From NCBI GenBank assembly GCA_963971425.1, contig OZ020516.1, positions 12,016,593-12,080,592 of the forward strand: a stretch of 64,000 nt of DNA, read 5' to 3'. How positions within the stretch are numbered: position 1 is the first letter of the stretch; the number at the start of each line of letters is the position of its first letter. Below are positions 1 to 12,968 of the stretch, piece by piece. The notes beneath the pieces were generated by a model. The model was not told the DNA's origin. It did not search any database and was given only the letters and a program-made list of their open reading frames with translations. The stretch is from Bryoerythrophyllum caledonicum (lineage: Eukaryota; Streptophyta; Bryopsida; Pottiales; Pottiaceae). The position numbers and the translations under genes are program-made.

Positions 1-3000
1 TTCTATGTTCTTTGGGTGTGAGTCCTGAAATTGGTTCACATTTGATTTTAGAATAAACTATTAAAATTTGATGATTATTGTCAGAAATCAGTGGTTTAGG
101 GTATAGTTGACTTTATTAGTGTGGAAGCTCCTAGAAGAGCATTGTATCAAAGGTAGGCCAAAAATCGGATCTTAGTAGATAAACATGAAAAACGTGGAAA
201 TTGAAAGAATTGGAATGGATACTTAGTGCTACAAAAAGGAAGGCAACAAAAAAATTAGGATTGGAAATAGGAAGATGTGGAAGGAATAGTTACAATGAGA
301 AGTTCAAAATATTACTGGTTAGTTGCAGTAGAAATTAGTGATAGAAATAAGTATACAAAATTGCGGTAGACGAAAATTTAGTGAGAAAGATGTGATTTTA
401 TAAGTAGTAGAAGAGTAAGATTGTGGAAGAAGGAAAAAAATAAGGGATGCTAAACAAAAAGGGAATAAACGGAGACGAAGCTGGAGGGAGTAGTAGGAAA
501 AGGAAATAGAAAATATGGAAAGACGAAAGAAAGAGAGTCAAAGGGAGAAACAAGAAGAAAGAATTGGGCATGGGAGAAATCAAGAAAAAGAGATAAAGAA
601 AAAAGCTGAAAAGGAAAAGGAGAAGAAAAAAAGATGATGGTTGGAAGGAAAATACGAGGCATTAGATAACCTAGGCCGGACAAGGTACCAATCTTCACAA
701 GTACCAACATGTAGGTTATTGGGGTCTCACGAGGACCAAGTTTCAACAGCAACCGAGATTATAGGGTGGAGGAGGGCATCAATGTCAGGGTGTTGGTGCA
801 ACTCACGCCCAAAGGATAAGGCGAGAAGAACAAGGGACAAGGCACCAAAGGATCTGGAAGAAAAAGAAGCAAACAACGCGGATACGGTGCATTGGATGAT
901 TGGGAAAAATTATTGGATTTGGTGCAGGGGCAACAAACGCGCCACATCTTTCGGACCTAGGTTTAGGGCAAGTAACAACATCAAGGGGAGTACCCACGGG
1001 GTCTGCGGCTTGTTCACTCTCAATATTTTTTGCTGACCCATGTAGGCTACTACGGTGGAGAGCGACATATTGTATAGGTGATTTAAGAGGTGTGAGAGCT
1101 GAATGGGTTGCCGAAAGGACCCAGGTGGTGTAAGCGTTCATCTTGTTGGAGTAGGATAGTGTTGAACGTTGTTGAGGATTGTAGAGGCTTGTTAGAAGAG
1201 GTTGTGAATTTGGAGCTGCTAGTGCTCATTCCAAGGGTGTTGTTCTTAGTAGACCTTGTTGTGATTACGGCGTTTTGCTACTCTTTGCGGAAGCGCAGGT
1301 TGAATTACGACATTGGCGGCCATGATATACCTTTGTGGTATTTTGAGTGCCCATTGTTGCTTGTTGGTGTTGGAGGAGGTTGACGTCACTACGAAAGGTG
1401 GCATCCTGCAAACCGTGGCAGTCGTCTCTTTCGTTGATGCTTTGTGCCGTGGATTTTGGTGAAGTCCAGCGAAGTGCAGAAGGTGCTAAAGCAATTGATA
1501 AGACACTCTCTCGCCGGGGGTTTTTTTTTTACGATCTACAGACCCATATAGCCTGCTGCTTTGTTTCCTCGTTTGTGTTGATAACTACAATGGCGCTCTC
1601 CTCATGTAGTTATTACTCACCCTAGTGTCAAGTAGGTTCCTAGAACTGAGTTGTGCAAGCGTGGAAAATTTCAAACACTGGCTGAACCTGTTCCTTAGGT
1701 AGATAATCTTTTATTTTTTTTGAGACGATCTATTGGTTTATGTCTTTCTGTGCAAGCCACTAGCAACCAAACAAGAAGCATAAGATGGTGGACGTTGTGA
1801 TGGGGCTCTCACCGTTTTTCAGCTCCTATCGTAGGGGTGTTCGCAACACCAAGTTTGTGCCTGTGACGATCCAAGGTTTTGGAAGAAGCAAGATTGTTGT
1901 TTTTTTAAAATAAACACAACTTTGTTGTTTACAGCCTTGCAAACAGAAACAAGTTTTGGATTGCAAAAGAACTCACTTGTTGACTCCATCATTGTGTGAA
2001 TAAAAAATTAATTTCTGATGTGTATATTTCTGCTTAGTGGATAGGTCATTTACCTCCCACCCTACTTCTGACCTAACCATGGGGTTTGATTATTGTTGTG
2101 CTGTAGGATACACACTATCCATCAGCTCATACGATGGTACAACCACGCCCTGGAAGCATATTGTTGCTGGACTTGGATTGATATCCACTCCGTCCTAAAC
2201 CTTTGCTTTTCTGTCTAGCCGATGGAGACGAAAGTTTTTATAGGCTTCTTGAAGTTCAAAAGTGAACAACTCACTGATGAATCCTTGTACTGTACCCAAT
2301 GGATTGGATTTGGCACCATTGTGTAGAGTAATTACTTGTTTCTAATAATAGAAGTTCAACAAAGTCTTAAAACTATAATATTCTCCGAAATTGATTTTTT
2401 CAAAGAGTTATACAAATTACGTTTCTAAAAAGTATTTTCCAAAAATTTGACAACCATTTTTAGAAATATCTTTTACCGAGTCCTACCCTTGGATACAATA
2501 TTCGATAGAATATGGAAGTGTTTTTAGTCTACAGAAGCCCCTCAAATATACTCTAAACCTACTCGAAGCGCCAAACACCCAGCGACCAACGCACATCATG
2601 TTTGCCATCGCTGATCATGATAAAGGTATTGGAACTTCGCATTGATTGGATTTTCTTTCAACCAAAACATTATTTGTCTTTTCAAGGGGTCTGTGAGTTT
2701 GTGGAGAAGGGTGCCTCATTAGATTTAAAAACAAATCGTAATGCTGCAAACGCTAGGATGTTGCTACCCAAAGTATGTACTCAAAAAATGCATATTTGAT
2801 TCTCTTCATACTATAATTGGATTCATGATTGGACCCTTGCTTCGTTAGCTTTGGCATACACCTCCCTATTTTGACATAGTATCCACATTTTGTGCAGATT
2901 GTCATGAAGCTCGTTAAGCAGATAATTATGACTTCAGTTTATAGAGTTACTTCTATAGGTGCTCGCATGCAAATTTTCAATAGATTGAAGGAACGTGGGA

Positions 3001-3383
3001 CCATTTAAGTAAAGACACAAATGCTCGTTGACTCAAAGTTAGACATTGTATCTGAACTTCGGCCGATTCTCGTCTATATGTTAATTTCCTAAACCGTTTT
3101 TACTGCTTTTTTTGCATCTATAGCGTGCAACTTGGATGTTCATCTCTTGTTTGTAGAGGATGTGGTACGTTATGGGAGAAATGTTCAAAGAAGCTTGACG
3201 ATGAACTTTTAATGTTGTAAAAAGTTTGTTGAACTTTACAATCTGACAATTCTCGAAGATGTTAGTAGACTTTGCTTTCTAGGTTAGTATCATTGATTAT
3301 GAATTACATTTATGATATATATAGGCCCTGACGCAATACATTTAGTATTTAGATTACATTTATTGCTACTTGGTGATTTGGGT
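1..3383. other. AT-rich stretch with no recognisable intact gene
   Basis: Six-frame reading gives only short overlapping frames (for example 641-1036 and 1108-1625 plus) with no domain I recognise. Bases 421-640 form a strongly purine-biased tract (G and A almost exclusively on the plus strand), so frames there encode Lys/Glu-rich or, on the other strand, Phe/Ser-rich low-complexity peptide. Bases 641-1625 are less AT-rich and may be a decayed transposon or gene, but I cannot name it. Confidence 0.5.
2602..3015 (+). pseudogene. possible spliced fragment of an unrecognised decayed gene
   Basis: An open frame from 2602 runs to a GTATGT donor-like site near 2772. After an acceptor-like TTGTGCAG near 2899, another frame continues with residues such as MKLVKQIIMTSVYRVTS before a stop near 3009. 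Further open pieces follow to about 3290, interrupted by stops. Composition looks like protein rather than random AT-rich sequence, but I see no known motif. It could be the remnant of a transposon ORF. The exon joining is inference. Confidence 0.25.
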
Positions 3384-3455
3384 GCAGCCACCGAATCTGA
3401 TGCAACCCCCAATTTCGGTGTAGCCCCCAAATCTAATGCAGCCCCCAAATCCGAC
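3384..3455 (+). repeat. 18-bp minisatellite, four units
   Basis: Four contiguous 18-bp units begin GCAGCC/GCAACC/GTAGCC/GCAGCC and end AAT or GAT-like (3384-3401, 3402-3419, 3420-3437, 3438-3455). Units differ at several positions each. The unit length is a multiple of three and the frame is open across it, but no convincing gene surrounds it. Confidence 0.8.
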
Positions 3456-3616
3456 CTTTAGCCTTGATTACTTATTTTTAGCGCTTATAAGCCCTTTATT
3501 GATCTAGACGTCTTCACAACTTGTTTTCCATTCTCTTATTGGATTGGTTTTGTCTTGTTAATTGTTTCAAGCGGTGTTGAGCAATCAGGTGAGTGGCATT
3601 TGTGTAGGGAGTAGAG

Positions 3617-4162
3617 ATGGATGGGGTTGGAGAAGTTGACGGTGTGCAGCCCGAGGTTGGTGGCTTGTCTAGCGAAGGCAAAGAGAAGTTGGATGATAGG
3701 GTAGGTGTAGAAGGAGAAGATGAAGAAGAAGTCAAAGACAAATTGGACATTGTTGCAGTTGAAGAAGGAGAGAATGAAGAAGAGAATGGCAAGTTGGAGA
3801 TCATTACGGATGAGGGAAAGGAAGGATTAGATGAAGGCAAAGAGCAGGTTGAAGGGAAGAAAGAAGGGAAGGAGGAAGATCCTGCAAGCGAGAGAATTTG
3901 CTTGAAGAAGAGGAGTCAGATTACGCCGACTGAGTTACAAAGGTATGAATGGCGTAGTGAGAAATCAAGTATTGATGGCATTGTCAAAGGTGATGAAAAC
4001 CAGTGGGTATATGACGTGGGATTATTGATTTTTGATGATAGTGATACTGACATAGATAGCGATGGAGATGGTGACGGTTGGATAAGCATGTCCAAACTCA
4101 AGAGGGTCAACCTCTCATCAAACTTGAAGTGGTCTCCTTATGTGGAGGAAGATTCTGAATAG
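3617..4162 (+). CDS. acidic hypothetical protein, 181 aa
   Basis: An uninterrupted frame of 181 codons starts at ATG 3617 and ends TAG 4160-4162. The first half (residues about 15-95) is very rich in Glu, Gly, Lys and Asp in imperfect EEGE/KEGK repeats. The middle (about 98-125) is more balanced. Residues about 138-155 form an Asp/Ser-rich acidic run (DDSDTDIDSDGDGDG). The C-terminal 25 residues carry the basic stretch KLKRVN. No signal peptide or membrane segment is visible. I do not recognise a family. The purine-biased sequence makes a long open frame likelier by chance, but the change of composition along the protein argues for real coding origin. It may be an exon of a larger gene or a remnant of a transposon accessory ORF. 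No clear neighbouring partner genes are seen. Confidence 0.35.
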   Translation: MDGVGEVDGVQPEVGGLSSEGKEKLDDRVGVEGEDEEEVKDKLDIVAVEEGENEEENGKLEIITDEGKEGLDEGKEQVEGKKEGKEEDPASERICLKKRSQITPTELQRYEWRSEKSSIDGIVKGDENQWVYDVGLLIFDDSDTDIDSDGDGDGWISMSKLKRVNLSSNLKWSPYVEEDSE

Positions 4163-4669
4163 TTTTTGGCAGTGTCTTTTAACTAGCCAGAATATAGTAG
4201 TCACTCATGCATTTCTTATCCCTTGTTGAAGCCAGTTCTTAATGACGTGTGAACCGCTATTTTCCACCATAATTATGTTGTATTGGAGTTGTGTTGTTGA
4301 ATGGTTGGTTTTCTTTGCTTCATGGTTTTAAATATTCTATTATTATAATGTAAGTTGATGAGGATGGTTGCCCATGGGTACAAGGACGTAGTATCGGAGC
4401 TGTAGTGGTTCCTTCTACAGCCTTGGAGTGTAAAAGATGGAGCATGGAGCTATTGACACAACTACAAATACATGCACATTCTCCGGTGGTGGTTTGCCCG
4501 TTGTTCTTTTTAAATTTGTGCCTTGGTTGACATGTGGTGGATATTTTTATTGTAATATACTTATCACTATTTGTGATCTGGTTTTTTGCAGATCAATTGA
4601 GCTGCTTTTGTAGAATAATTTTGGTTGCGTTGTCGAATTCTAGCTGTGTTCTGAGGTTTTTGGTATGAA

Positions 4670-5190
4670 TTTTATACGATCTAGGTCACGAGTGAACCTT
4701 GTTGTAAACATTGTTGCACCACGTTGACAGGATCTAGGTCACGCTCGTTATGAAGATGAGGAGATCGTGAACTTTGGATCAAGCAAGATCACTTTGGATC
4801 ACTTCGAACATCACTTTGGATTGCTTTGGATCTAGGTCAAGCTGGTTGTGAAGATGAGGAGCTCCTCATGCTCTGAACGACCTTGTTGTAAACCTTGTGC
4901 AGGCTACTGGAGTGCCTGTTGTTCGCGGCATCAAGAGCACCTCTCGCTCCTTCGCCTCAAGCTTGCTCGTGAACCACTAGTGTTGTGGATTTGTGCACTG
5001 ATGTTGATCACCATCTTTCCAGACATTGCATGTCTTTGCCAAGAGCACCTCTCGCTCATTCGCTTGCTCGCTGATCATACTAAAACCGATTGTTTCCTCT
5101 TTTCGTCAAGAGCAGCTTTTGCTCATTCGCTTGCTCGCAAACGAGTGTTGCACGCTAGCCTTGTGGATCCGTGCATTGAGGCTGATCATC
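4670..5190 (+). repeat. region of diverged local repeats
   Basis: GATCTAGGTCACG recurs near 4679, 4731 and (as GATCTAGGTCAAG) 4829, each followed by related sequence including AAGATGAGGAG. The motif GAGCACCTCTCGCTC with TCGCTTGCTCG recurs near 4939, 5044 and, more diverged, 5110. This looks like old tandem duplication. The short frames through it are unlikely to be genes. Confidence 0.5.
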
Positions 5191-5249
5191 ATCAATGATT
5201 GTTGCATGTTTAAAAGACAAATGACCTCTTCAAGATGCAAATGAATTTT

Positions 5250-7480
5250 GCATATGCTCCAAAGATTTATTTAGAACATTATTAATATTGTTACAAATAT
5301 AACATTTGAGTTAATTGATTCATGACCATCCGAATCTGCACAACATATAAAACAAGAAACAAATATAAATATAAAAAAAATCAGTTCATATGAAATTGTA
5401 TATAATATTACTTATTCAATTGAAATTGCATTGTTTTTTTCAAAAATATTTTCATTAACTGTCTTGAATAATAAAATATCATAATAATAAAACAATTAAA
5501 ATGTCAAAAACTTACCAATCTACATGGTTAGAAGGTGATCGATTTCATCATCATTTGCTACCAGCCTTTTATGTCCATTTTTTTGAACGTGAACATCCAC
5601 TATGCTTAGATAATAGAACTCTAATAATAATTTGCACTTCACTTGACCAAGTTTTTCTAAGGTCTTTCTCTTTAACATCTTCGATTCTAATCAACATAAT
5701 TTATTTTTTTAAATCTTAAAAAAATAAACTCAACAAAAGAAAAATATATATTTTAGTATAAAAAGAATATAAGTACTCAACTACAGTAGAAAATATCATT
5801 TATTCAAAGTAAATTCTCTAAGCGCGTTACAATCATGAGCATTGAATAATAAATGAATAATAATAAATGAATATTTTTAAATTACAAAAAAACATCCTGA
5901 TCACATTGGTATAAACAATATTATAAGCATTGAGATAATGAAAGTACCCATTTCATGTGGATACAAGCATTGCACAATGATAGAACAACATCAATTCAAT
6001 GCATTCCTTTACAAAATAGAATCCTAAAATATCTCTCATCAATTATAATTTAATAAGCATTGAACTAAAAAAAGATTCATATTACATGCATAGAAATATC
6101 ATACACAAAATCTAATAGTGATACACATAAATCCTTTTCAAAATAGAGACCATAAATATAACACAATCATGACTGCCACGCTATAAATAAAATATCATAA
6201 ATTATTATTAAGTAAATGAATTAAAAAATTATCAATATTGATATCAATACAAGCATGAAAATAATGAAAGTACTTGCTTGATGTAAATACAAGCATTCCA
6301 CAATGAAAGAATGTCATCTAGTCAATAATTTTTTTTTATAGATTAAAGGCTACAATTTTTTATTTAAAAAAAATCTTATATATTTTTAGTGATTTAAAAA
6401 AATAAAATAGATTAGTTTCATGTTATTACAAGTATCAAAATAATGAAAGTATTTTTTATGTACAAAATTGTTAGCCGTACTTTAAATAATTAAGTAGGAT
6501 TCAATGGTATAGTGCTCAAAGTTTGTGTACATACCTCAAAATCTTGATTGTAGATATCATTCCTTAAAATTTCATAAAGGTGAATGAACTCTCTTAATAT
6601 GTAAGTCTGAAGCTAGCTGCTTCAATCTCATAACTTGTATAGTAATGTACCTATAGATGAGACAAACAATATTTTTCACGTCTATCCTTCACAAGAAAAT
6701 TGCAAATAGATTAGGATTCAGGATTCAGTGCGCTAAGCATGCCAAATACAACGCCAACATTTTTCCCATATTAGAGGCTTCAATGTTGCATGTGTGCTTT
6801 AATGATTGGGGTGTAAAATTTCAACAAAATTTACTGACTATAATTAAGTGCGAAAGATGTCCTCTATAATATGCTAATTAAATAAATTTTAATAGGAATT
6901 ATAACAGAATTAATGTTATTATAAGTATTGAAATAATGAAAGCATACACTTGATGTAAATACAAACATTACACAAGGAAAAAACGTAATCTAACCAATGT
7001 AAATCCTAAAATCTAAATCTAAAATATTATTTAGTGTGTGATCATCATGAAATATTGTTTACCACTAGATGTTGCGTTAAAGCAAACGTTCAGTCGGACG
7101 CTTCAATCCCAAAAGACGTCCTGATTAATAATCCAAACCCTAAAATCTTTAATAATTGCATGACATTCATGCCTTTCTGTTTATCCAATTTAAAAATATT
7201 CGTTTTTAAATTGATAAAAAGAAGAAAGATGTCTCTATTTGCTTTAAATTCATCTTGATATCAAATCAAAACATCATATATTATAATTTCAAATATAATG
7301 ACAACAAAAAAATAGAATTTTAACATACAATACAAGATTTTTGCATGCTTGATTATAAGATTCTTGATTGTGCTTTTAATACTTTCAACAATTTTATAAA
7401 TTTTCTTTTGTATTAGAGCATAAATTATTTTTCATATTGTGATTCAATCTGAATTAAAATTTTACTCATATAGTTTATAA
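5250..7480. repeat. AT-rich stretch with a dispersed ~75-bp motif
   Basis: Very AT-rich sequence without a credible gene. A motif of the form ATAATGAAAGTAC..TGATGTAAATACAAGCATT..CACAATGAAAGAA recurs near 5935, 6262, 6435 and 6932, diverged between copies, suggesting an old tandem array. Short frames at 5501-5719, 6657-6869 and 7034-7258 look random. Confidence 0.45.
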
Positions 7481-7560
7481 AACCCTAAATCTAAGTATGT
7501 CACTTTTTCGGTGACACACATCTAAACCCTAAATCCTCAAACTCTAAACCCTACAACCAG
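7480..7560 (+). repeat. interstitial plant telomere-like motifs
   Basis: AAACCCTAAAT-type motifs occur several times (near 7480, 7526 and 7544), matching the plant CCCTAAA telomere unit. They are separated by other sequence, so this is a degenerate interstitial patch and not a telomere. Confidence 0.6.
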
Positions 7561-7734
7561 AGGATACACAAATGTAGTGCATTTAGGTATACACCACTAC
7601 ATCGTCGAACAAAGGGAGCTACACCGGTATGTATGCGTAGTTAACGAATGCACATTTTATTGGCGAATGCACGTTATTATTTCGGTAACATCGATATACA
7701 CAAGATCACAATGTACCTTGATAGCTAGCTTGGT

Positions 7735-8376
7735 TCCTTATTTATTTCTGTATTTTATGCCAGTACTCCATGCAATCATGATGAGATTCTCATACTGATC
7801 TCAGGATCTGATGACCGATTGTAAAAGTGGAAGAAGGATATCGAGTTCAAACCATTCTATCCGAAATTCAATATTGCAGATAACAATTGTGGACTTCGCC
7901 ACCTCGCAAGCTCATTTGGTAGGAAGCTGCAGTACCCGTGAGATTGGCTTCATCTAGCTAGGCTACATTAAGTGTGTTTGATGTCAAGGAGGACAACCAA
8001 TTTTCTGTGCAGTTGAATACCACAAAGAAATTACATATAGGCCAGTTGCGTGAGCATAATCAAATTCCATGCATGAGAATTTTGATGTCCAGGCAACATG
8101 CAATGTGTGTCTAAGCCTGATTTATTTCAGTATTTTTTATCGAAGCTCTATGCAATTGTAACAAAATTTTCTGATCAAATTCAGGACTTGACAACCAATT
8201 ACAACAGTGGGAGAAACATGTAGGTTGAGCGTAGGATGTCAAGCAAGTCAGCCAATTCTCTGTGCACATAAACACCATGAAAAATTTGAATCTAGATTAG
8301 TTGTGTGAGCATAGTCAAATTTTTTGCATGAAAAATTTGATGCATAGATAACATGTGATGTGTGTAAGCCTGATAT
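7735..8376 (+). repeat. imperfect tandem duplication, about 380/255 bp
   Basis: The stretch beginning TTATTTCTGTATTTTATGCC near 7740 and ending GTGTGTCTAAGCCTGAT near 8120 is repeated from near 8120 to GTGTGTAAGCCTGAT near 8374. Shared landmarks include the ATGCAAT block, GACAACCAATT, TCTGTGCA and GTGAGCATA. The second copy is shorter because of internal deletion. No gene is recognised in either copy. Confidence 0.65.
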
Positions 8377-9170
8377 TGGACATTTCGCATTTTAATCTCT
8401 GTTATTAAATTCACAAAATTTAGTCCCAGAACGTCAATGAGTAGTTTGTTTGCCTTTGTTTGCATACAAAGATTCAATTGCTTGGAATGCATAACGTAAT
8501 TGTCCCATAATATTTGCATATTAAAAGTCCGGTACCTACAAAATCATCAATGCTTTCATTACATTTATTTGCAACATATCAAATTTGATAGTTGCATGGT
8601 GTGAAGGCAATGATTTACAGTGAAAGATATTACAAAGAAGAGTTGGTGAAGCGGATTGCTTGGAAGCACCTCAATAATATGACATCACCCTCCAAGGATT
8701 CAAAGGTGTGTGCATGGATGAGATACGCAAACACCTACCCCCTCTTCATTTCAATTACTATTGTGTGGTTTGAATTGAAATTAGTAGAGTCCGGTTCACT
8801 TCCCACCCTCCCTAGCCTAGCGTGTTGTCATGTACAATTTTTATGTATTGTGTGGTTTATAGTCCAATATCGGTAGTGACAAGGTTTAGTGTTCACGTTC
8901 CCTAACCTAGGACGTTGTTGTGTACAATTTATTTGTATAATAAGGTTCATATCCGAGGGCTTAGAGTTTATCATTACTAATACAGAATTAAGATATATGC
9001 CCAGGTTTAAAAATTGAGGGAATAAAGCTTTACAACATTAGCATTATATTTTTGTAAGTATTCAAAATTCAGCCTCTAAAATTGTTTTGCAACCTATAAA
9101 GTAATTTTTACTGAAATTTATTTATGAGTTTAGGTACTTCTTATTCACTTTTTAGATTTTGTGTTCGATT
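8377..9170. other. no recognisable gene
   Basis: A 94-codon frame at 8592-8876 (plus) begins with protein-like residues (ERYYKEELVKRIAWKHLNN) but matches nothing I know and becomes low quality after about codon 50. A short duplication (GTTGTCATGTACAATTT near 8824 and GTTGTTGTGTACAATTT near 8913) lies at its end. Confidence 0.4.
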
Positions 9171-9600
9171 GTGTATATTGATTTTTGCGATGAGGGGATT
9201 TAATCAATGGTCCCTTTGATAGTTGGATCTCCGAATTCTCTATTGAAGCCAATGTTTGGGTCTTGTAGTTTTGTTGCAAGTGCATTCATTCGGAGATATC
9301 CGTATTTCTGTTGAATCAGTCCTCATTTCTTCTATCTTACTTGTAAAAATCATTGTATACTTGCTTGGAAACTAGGTTGAAATTTGGTGTTGGTAGATTG
9401 AAATGTGCTCTAAATTTTGTTTCTGATTGAGTGTATTGATTTTTGCGATGGGGGGATTTGAACAATGGCCCCATTAGTAGATGGATCTTCGGATTCTCTA
9501 TTGAAGCTAGTATTTGGATCTTGGAGTTTTGTTGCAAGTGCATTCATCCGGAGATATCAGTATTTCCATTTGATCACTCCTCATTTCTTCTCTATTACTT
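9171..9600 (+). repeat. imperfect tandem duplication, ~252-bp period
   Basis: Sequence from GTGTATATTGATTTTTGCGATG (about 9171) to CTCATTTCTTCT (about 9335) recurs from about 9427 to 9595. Shared landmarks are TTTTGCGATGxGGGGATTT, GATTCTCTATTGAAGC, TTTTGTTGCAAGTGCATTCAT and GGAGATATC. The two copies differ by scattered substitutions. Confidence 0.8.
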
Positions 9601-9909
9601 TATAGGAGTCTTTTTATTCTTGACTCTGCATTACTTATGGAATTTATTGCAGATTAGACTTATCGTATGTTTGAAAGCTTATTTTTGAGGCATTGGCTTG
9701 TTTCAAAATTTGTATCTATTATGTTGTTGGTGGTGGAATTTCTTGTGAATTTACAAATGTACATGTTGAAGTTCTGTTGTACGTAGGATTTTTATTTAAA
9801 TGCTTGTACTTTCAATTCTAACTTGAGTATTTTGATTTATTTATTCATTTGTGATAATTATTTTATGGTATTTAGATTTAAGCTGATTTTGATTTTTTTT
9901 TACTTTGTT

Positions 9910-10291
9910 TAGGTAAAAGATGAGGTGCTCTTAGGATTTTGAACGAGAAGAGTATAATTTTGTTCCGGAGAAGGTCTATTATAAACAGACAAATAAACGG
10001 TTCAGAATGTTGAAACAAAGAAAGATAGATTGGTGTTTCTGAAGACCTCGATGGTGCATAGTATGTGTGCACTATTTGAATTTTTTGAAGCAAGTCTCAC
10101 ACCACAATGCTGATAACTAGCATAAGAAGGCCTTGATTGATTGCGGATTATCAGCTGATCATTACGCATACAAATATTTGAAGGATCTGAAGGGATTGAA
10201 GCCGTCGGTGGAAGAGGTTGTTTCAAGGAATGTTATTTTGTATGGGAATGATGCCAAAATTGTTTTAAAGGAACTATATTGTAAAAAATGA
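9910..10291 (+). pseudogene. frame-shifted remnant of an unrecognised ORF
   Basis: Several plus-strand frames join into a protein-like reading: residues like NFVPEKVYYKQTNKRFRMLKQ near 9955-10020 and, after frame changes, KKALIDCGLSADHYAYKYLK from about 10110, closing at TGA 10289-10291. Stops and frame changes separate the pieces. The composition is that of real protein but no domain is recognised. A transposon origin is possible. An antisense frame over the same bases looks like a shadow. Confidence 0.3.
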
Positions 10292-12613
10292 GCTAGTACT
10301 AATGTTTATTTATCCATTATATCAATTGTATTATTTATTTTATTTTATTGGAGACCATATAATATTTAAGTGTATAAGAATGACTTTCATTGTGAAATAT
10401 GATGTCCCGTTTAATATTCACTTCCTCTATAATTTTAAAAGCATTATTTAAAAACCTAGATGGAGCTACAAAAGGATTTTATACAATCTTATGATAATTT
10501 TTTTTATATTTCTATAATTGATTAAATATTACAATAATTTGTATTTAAAATATTTTGAGCAAAGCAAAAGTATGAATGAGAACAATTGCTTGAATTTAGA
10601 ATATGACTTTGAAAGTTATCGTACAGATGAGAGAAATTTAAGTATAGAGCTTCATATGTTCCAATGTATTAACAAATACAATACTTAGTTGGTTTTATTA
10701 GATGCTATTAGAGCACACCATTGTTATTTATCTAGTTTTTTTTAGGGAATCAAATTTTTAAAGATTGGCATGATTTAGTGTTTTAAAATTTATTTATGCC
10801 AATTCAAAACCTAGAGATTTATAGTGAGTGAAGTCTATACAACCTAGAAATTTCAAACATACATCCATAAATCAATATTTTTTATTGTATTGTTATTGTT
10901 TATATATGTTCCAATTTTTTTACATATTTGAATACAAAGTTATATTTGATATTGGGGCCGTGCTATGAAATTTATGTGATTTCTTTATTTCAAGCCTTCT
11001 TATACAAAAGAATGAAATAGTGTCATCTAAAGTCTTTAGAGATTCTAGCAGAAAAGAAAATTTGGGACAAAGGATCAATGGATTTGTTATATTCCACACT
11101 GAAATTACCTATCCTAAATGATATGGTCCATCATCCTTGAGTAGTGGATAGATTTGAAAGCAAATATTTTAGTTCTTATGGATTGATATTTTAGGTTATT
11201 GAGCCGTGATATTTTATGTTTTGTGCATTCATGTACATGTCTTACAGAATATAGATATGGTCGTAACTAGAGTCTATGGATATTTAAGTATCTAACCAAG
11301 TCGTAAGTGTCAATAAAATAGCTTCAGGTCTTTGACTCGAGTATAAGTTTAATAAGCTTAGACAAAATGGCTCGTCATCCTGCAGCTTGAGGATGAACTT
11401 GATTACATAGTTTTCAACTTGAACAAACTGATTCCAAGGTTCAAGGTTTCTACTATTTGATACTTTTTTATTTGTACGTTTTGGTCCATCTCACACAAAA
11501 GGTACAAGCAATGACATTCAAGGTTTGAGGGTCTTTGGAGATTGGCTTGAATCAAAGTCTAGTAGTATAAACTGGTTGCCTTCTTATCCTCGACTTGGGA
11601 ATTATATTCCTAGTTAGCATAAATGAAAATTTAGTCCATCTTCTTGGAGTCAAAGATTCAGGGTTTAAAAAAATGATTTCAACACCACTACATTGATTTT
11701 CAAGAAATAGTTTATGATATTTTGGATTCTGTGAATTGTACGTTTTACTGGATTTTACACAAAAGATGGAATGGTGACATCTAAAGTCTTTAGAGATTTA
11801 GGCATGAAACCAAGTGTAGAAGTATGTTTCAAATGGCTTGTTATCCTCCACTTGGAGTTAATATTGTAACAAAATTGTCTATATTTACTGGAAACCTAAC
11901 TCCAATTTTCTTAAGTCCTAAATGAAAAAAGGCTTCAAGTGGGATCCTGTCAATCCAAGGCACATCATGTTGTTGTAATTTATATTTACAATTCTTGAAG
12001 TCTAAGGTTTAGGGTGCATGATACATGAGATATAAGTTTTCTTCTCACTGTATGTATGAGAAAAAATCATGCCATCTTAGTAAAACCTCAATAAATGTGA
12101 GATATTCAATACCGGCAAGAAACATGACTTCCTTTCATTTTGTCCTACTAGGACAATTCTTGTTTTTGGTGGAAATTGGCATTTCCACTCAAGTCAAATA
12201 TTTTAAAGCATTGTCACACATTGGAGGGCAAAGTGCCCAAAAAAACCTTTTATGTACCACATAAAACTTAGAGGTCTTTATAGTCTTTTAATTTCTATCT
12301 TTCCTCCAACAATATGTGGTTTGTACCTTCTTAATGACCACATTTTGGACTATCATTCTAAGACATATAAAGAACATTGACAAGAATTGGCAAAGGTTCA
12401 TATTGTGTACATTGGTCCATATCCATGTATACCTTGAACTATTTGATGACTCTAATTGTAATGATCATATTTATTGAAAGGTACACCTAAGATGATTCAA
12501 TTGCCTTAGAAGTGATTGGAAGAAAAAACACTTGAAGGCACACCTACCCTAGTTTTAGGGTACAACCTCAATTCCAACACGCTTTCATTTGGGCCTTGGT
12601 GCATTACACAAGA
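10292..12613. repeat. AT-rich stretch with decayed repeats, no gene
   Basis: The phrase ACATCTAAAGTCTTTAGAGATT (diverged) occurs near 11020 and 11778, and related context (GTCTTTGGAGATT, GGTTGCCTTCTTATCCTCGACTTGG) near 11530-11600. This suggests old repeats with a period of a few hundred bases. Short frames such as 12025-12264 have no recognisable features. Confidence 0.4.
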
Positions 12614-12623
12614 ATGCTAGAAT

Positions 12624-12679
12624 GTGAGCAGTGAGCAGTGAGCAATGAGCAGTGAGCAATGAGCAATGAGTAGTAAGCA
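12624..12679 (+). repeat. 7-bp subterminal tandem repeat (left arm)
   Basis: Eight consecutive 7-mers of the form GTGAGCA/ATGAGCA/ATGAGTA/GTAAGCA. The same 7-mer family appears inverted at 14804-14852. Subterminal short tandem repeats are common at transposase-binding ends of DNA transposons; that function is inference here. Confidence 0.9.
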
Positions 12680-12968
12680 ATCCATTTTTTTCAATTGGGC
12701 GCCGTACAACCACAGATTTTGGGTGATTTACAAGAAACAATTTTACATTGTGACCTATTTCTGTGGTATCAAAAAAGATCAAAATATGAGTAAGTTGGAT
12801 TAAAAAACCCGGAAATAAACTATTTGGAGGATATTTGAATGAATGAAGATAGATGGATGAATGTAGATAGATGAATGTAGATGAATGATTGCTCAGCTTA
12901 TAGTTAAAAAATATATATAGCAACTTCTAAAATATTAGTAAAAAAAAGAAAAAAACAGAAAAAAATAA

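Noticed and set aside
12624..12679. Short regularly spaced repeats that might suggest a CRISPR array
   Set aside because: Units are 7 bp without spacers, the genome is eukaryotic, and the repeats sit at a transposon end.
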